This document shows positions 7,915-10,317 of a DNA stretch of 10,317 nucleotides, piece after piece. Both the position numbers and the translations under genes were made by a program. Positions within the stretch are counted from its first letter, which is position 1, and each line of letters starts with the position of its first letter. A model generated the notes under the pieces. It saw nothing but the letters and a program-made list of their open reading frames with translations, ran no database searches and was not told the origin of the DNA. This stretch comes from Pseudomonas sp. (lineage in GTDB: Bacteria; Pseudomonadota; Gammaproteobacteria; Pseudomonadales; Pseudomonadaceae). The DNA lies in assembly GCA_003488145.1 (NCBI GenBank), contig DNMQ01000042.1, forward strand, positions 1 through 10,317, written 5' to 3'.

Positions 7915-9012
7915 TCAGCGGCGCGGCCCGGCCTCGGGTTGTGGCACATCCTGCGATGTTGCCGGTTCTTCGGCTATGGTCTCGGCGGCCTGCCGCTGGT
8001 CATCACGATCAGCCTCGAGCCCTTGCTGCTCTTCAGTGTGCTTCGGGTCGTACTGCAGCTCGATGAACACCGGGAAATGATCGGAGCCGATGTCCGGCAG
8101 GCGCAGCAGGCGGACGAAACGGAAGTGCGCGCTGTGAAAGAAGTGGTCCAGCGGCCAGCGCAGGAACCAGTGATGGGCATGGAAGGTGTTGTACATGCCG
8201 CGGCCCACGCGTGGGTCCAGCAGCCCGCTGATCTTGCGGAACAGCCGGGTGGTCGGCGACCAGGCCACATCGTTGAGATCGCCGGTCACGATGATCGGGT
8301 CATCGCTGTGCTGGATGCTTCTGGCCACCACCAGCAGTTCCACGTCGCGCTCGGTGGACTCGTCGTTCTCCGTGGGGCTGGGCGGTGCCGGATGCAGGAA
8401 ATGCATGCGCACCGAAAGGCTGTCATCGACACGCACCCGGGCATGCATGGAGGGCACGTCGTCTTCCACCAGGAACTTGAGTTCCGGCTCCTCCAGCGGC
8501 AGGCGCGAATACACGTGCATGCCGTAGAGGTTGTCCTGCGGGCAGCGAATACTGTGGGGATAGTCGTCGCTCAGCTGGTCCAGGTGTGCTTCCCACCAAG
8601 AGTCGGTTTCCAGTGTCACCAGCACGTCGGGTAGGTACTCGTGCACCAGCGCCAGCAGGCGCTCGGCCTGGCGATTGGGCCCCAGCACGTTGGTGGCCAT
8701 CACGCGGATGCGTGGCCGCGGGGCGTCTGGCTCGGCACGTAGCACCTCGTTGCGCCACAGGCGGGTGTAGGGCGCGATCCACCAGAGCTGATAGATCAGG
8801 CAGGCGGCGCTGGTCAGCGAGGCGAGCAGATGCCAGGGCTGGCCATAGTCCAGCAGCGGCGCCTGCGCGACCAGCAGTACCGCCAGCAGTGTGGCGAGCT
8901 GCAGGCGTGGAAATTCCCATACGCGCACCCACCAGGCGCGATGCCGCCAGAGAGGCAGCAGTGTGACGAATGCGAAAAGGCCTGTGCTGGCCAGCAATAT
9001 CCCTTCGAGCAT
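7915..9012 (-). CDS. Membrane-anchored endonuclease/exonuclease/phosphatase-fold protein
   Basis: This belongs to the EEP superfamily (metal-dependent nucleases and phosphoesterases related to exonuclease III); its substrate is unknown. From ATG 9012 it has 365 residues. Three hydrophobic segments (about 4-21, 38-55, 60-79) precede the catalytic domain (about 100-322), which holds Asn108 (MATNVLG), Glu135 (LETDSWW), His207, GDLND with Asp245/Asn247, Asp289-His290 and SDH (310-312). All expected metal and catalytic residues appear present. The last ~45 residues are a Gln/Glu/Pro-rich, probably disordered tail. ATG 9012 is preferred because GGGA lies 6 bases upstream; ATG 9024 or 9081 would add 12 or 23 residues of non-hydrophobic, Arg-rich sequence. 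Placing the domain inside or outside the membrane needs topology data. The ~100 bases upstream, down from the neighbouring terminator, show no convincing promoter, and no terminator is seen after its stop. Confidence 0.88.
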   Translation of the reverse strand: MLEGILLASTGLFAFVTLLPLWRHRAWWVRVWEFPRLQLATLLAVLLVAQAPLLDYGQPWHLLASLTSAACLIYQLWWIAPYTRLWRNEVLRAEPDAPRPRIRVMATNVLGPNRQAERLLALVHEYLPDVLVTLETDSWWEAHLDQLSDDYPHSIRCPQDNLYGMHVYSRLPLEEPELKFLVEDDVPSMHARVRVDDSLSVRMHFLHPAPPSPTENDESTERDVELLVVARSIQHSDDPIIVTGDLNDVAWSPTTRLFRKISGLLDPRVGRGMYNTFHAHHWFLRWPLDHFFHSAHFRFVRLLRLPDIGSDHFPVFIELQYDPKHTEEQQGLEADRDDQRQAAETIAEEPATSQDVPQPEAGPRR

Positions 9013-9111
9013 GACGTTTCCCATTGTCGGCCGATCGTTACGGCGGCGGCCTTGCACATCGACGGGCAAGGGCCGAGGCATTCGACAGGCAAACAGGCGA
9101 AGCGTCGCAAG

Positions 9112-9142
9112 AAAAAAACAGGCCCCGAGTGGACGGGGCCTG
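9112..9142 (-). terminator. Rho-independent terminator of the PBP-like gene
   Basis: On the minus strand a perfect 8-base stem, CAGGCCCC / GGGGCCTG, with an 8-base loop (9127-9134) is followed at once by seven Ts (plus-strand A-run 9112-9118). It begins 9 bases after the TAA of the PBP-like gene, and no T-run follows it on the plus strand, so it works for the minus strand only. It separates this gene from the nuclease-fold gene downstream. Confidence 0.93.
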
Positions 9143-9151
9143 TCTGGGCGG

Positions 9152-10317
9152 TTAGTTCTCCGCTGACAGCATGCCGCTGGTCAGTGCCGGCAGGTGCTCG
9201 GGCTGGCACAGGCTGTTCGCGCCTTGCAGGTACGGCTGCAGGATCGGCGCCATGCCCTTGAGGGTCTGTACCGGCAGCGCCGAGGTGAAGCGGAAGCTGT
9301 CGGCGGCCCGGCCCGGCACATAGGCCGTCAGTGTGCCGAAGTGATTCGGCCCCAGATAGAAGACGAAGGTGGCGGTGCGGTTCAGCGCCAGCGAACTGAT
9401 CAGCCGGCCGCCGGCGCCGACGCTCTGGATGCGGTTGTCGCCGGTCCCGGTCTTGCCACCGATGCGTAGCGCGCTGCCATCCTCCTGCTTGAAGGCGCCT
9501 TGCAGACGTCGCGCCGTGCCGCCTTCGACCACGTTGGCCAGCGCATCCTGCAGCGCCCGTGCGACTTCCACCGGCATCACGCGCTTGCCGGACCCGGCCA
9601 CGAAGCCCAAGCGCGTCTCGTAGGGCGTGCCCTGCGCGAAGTGCAGGTTGTCGATACGCACGCTGGGCAGGCGGACGCCGTCGTTGAGGATGATGCCCAT
9701 CAGCTCGGCCAGCGCCGCCGGCCGGTCTCCGGAGCTGCCAAGCGCGGTGGCCAGCGAAGGCACCAGGTTGTCGAACGGATAGCCCAGGCGCTGCCAGCGG
9801 CGATGGATATCGGTGAAGGCTTCCACTTCCAGCATGATGCGGATGCGGCTATCGCGTGCGCTCTTGTGCCGGCTGCGGAACAGCCAGCCGTAGACTTCCT
9901 GGCGTTCGGCGCGGCTGTTGGTGACCACGTCGGACAGCGTCGCCTGCGGGTTGGCGATCACGTAGCCGAGCAGCCACAGGTCCAGCGGATGGGTGCGGGC
10001 GATATAGGCCTGATCGGGCAGGCTGTAGGCGCCCGGACCGTAACGGGTGTATAGCGAATCGAGTTCCTTCTCGCTTAGGGCCGCATCCGGCAGGTGCTGC
10101 TTGAGGAAGCGGTCGAACACTGCGCGTTCGGCATCCGGCATCAGGTAGCGATGCACGGCAGCCAGGCGTACGGGCGTCGGGCGCATGCCCTGAAGGAAGG
10201 TCTCGATACGCTCGTCGGCGCTCTTGTTGCGGTATTTCTTCCAGAACCGCTGCAGAAACACCGAGCCCTCGCGGTCGGCGAAGCGGGTCAGGTATTCCTG
10301 GCGGCGCGGGTCCTTGT
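9152..10317 (-). CDS. C-terminal part of a class A penicillin-binding-protein-like gene (N-terminus off window)
   Basis: This is the transpeptidase end of a bifunctional peptidoglycan synthase-like protein acting in the periplasm. The frame is open to the right edge, so the GTG at 10261 is an internal valine; 387 residues are visible and the stop is TAA. The KTG motif of penicillin-binding transpeptidases is clear at residues 288-290 (GGKTGTGDNR). It is preceded by PSLATALGSSGDRPAALAE (187-205), which matches the LxxALG...P block of PBP1-type enzymes, and by VVEGGTARRL (262-271), matching the QRGTGR region. No SxxK or SxN motif is visible at the expected spacing. As I recall, in this Pseudomonas family both lie further upstream, followed by a long insertion that corresponds to the first ~165 visible residues. 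The glycosyltransferase (GT51) domain expected upstream is inferred, not seen. Its own terminator follows at 9142. Confidence 0.85.
   Translation of the reverse strand, partial: KDPRRQEYLTRFADREGSVFLQRFWKKYRNKSADERIETFLQGMRPTPVRLAAVHRYLMPDAERAVFDRFLKQHLPDAALSEKELDSLYTRYGPGAYSLPDQAYIARTHPLDLWLLGYVIANPQATLSDVVTNSRAERQEVYGWLFRSRHKSARDSRIRIMLEVEAFTDIHRRWQRLGYPFDNLVPSLATALGSSGDRPAALAELMGIILNDGVRLPSVRIDNLHFAQGTPYETRLGFVAGSGKRVMPVEVARALQDALANVVEGGTARRLQGAFKQEDGSALRIGGKTGTGDNRIQSVGAGGRLISSLALNRTATFVFYLGPNHFGTLTAYVPGRAADSFRFTSALPVQTLKGMAPILQPYLQGANSLCQPEHLPALTSGMLSAEN

Noticed and set aside
6416..8080. A 554-codon open frame on the plus strand, opposite glgP and the nuclease-fold gene.
   Set aside because: High-GC coding DNA often leaves long antisense frames open. 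It crosses the glgP promoter and two genes, its product is low-complexity (rich in Ala, Gln, Arg, His) with no recognisable motif, and the minus-strand proteins are clearly real.
9083..9097. Short direct repeat ACAGGC-AA-ACAGGC before the nuclease-fold gene as an operator.
   Set aside because: Six-base repeats this close are expected by chance, and no promoter can be placed with it.
10259..10261. GTG as the start of the PBP-like gene.
   Set aside because: The frame stays open upstream to the window edge with family-like residues (KDPRRQEYLTRFADREGS), and there is no ribosome site, so it is an internal valine.

Overview
This is a high-GC, densely coding chromosomal window of housekeeping type. 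The proteins look most like those of gamma-proteobacteria of the Pseudomonas/Stutzerimonas kind. This is judged from memory of the Kdp proteins (for example the LLAQPF and RPSA region of KdpC) and of the membrane-anchored nuclease-fold protein and PBP-like protein on the right. No mobile element, integrase, tRNA, CRISPR array or phage gene was seen, and base composition looks uniform by eye.

Left half, plus strand (1-5321): the distal part of a kdp potassium operon. It holds the last two thirds of kdpB (P-type ATPase subunit), then kdpC (assembly/affinity subunit), kdpD (turgor/K+ sensor kinase) and kdpE (response regulator). The genes are tightly packed: kdpC-kdpD are 5 bases apart and kdpD/kdpE overlap by 4 bases. 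kdpF, kdpA and the start of kdpB must lie to the left. KdpFABC is the high-affinity K+ pump of the inner membrane; KdpD/KdpE switch the operon on when K+ is scarce.

Right half, minus strand (5333-10317), reading right to left: the C-terminal part of a large class A penicillin-binding-protein-like gene (continues past the right edge), a clear rho-independent terminator, a membrane-anchored endonuclease/exonuclease/phosphatase-fold protein, a candidate sigma70 promoter, and an alpha-glucan (glycogen) phosphorylase gene, glgP. glgP converges on kdpE with only 11 bases between the two stop codons, and an imperfect hairpin spans both.

The most notable point is an in-frame amber codon (TAG on the coding strand, 7058-7060) at codon 262 of glgP. 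All 573 codons after it (stop included) stay in frame, and the cofactor and phosphate-binding residues are intact. It is therefore a single-base lesion, a sequencing error or, least likely, a read-through site. I do not see a previously undescribed multi-gene system here; the remaining findings are modest.
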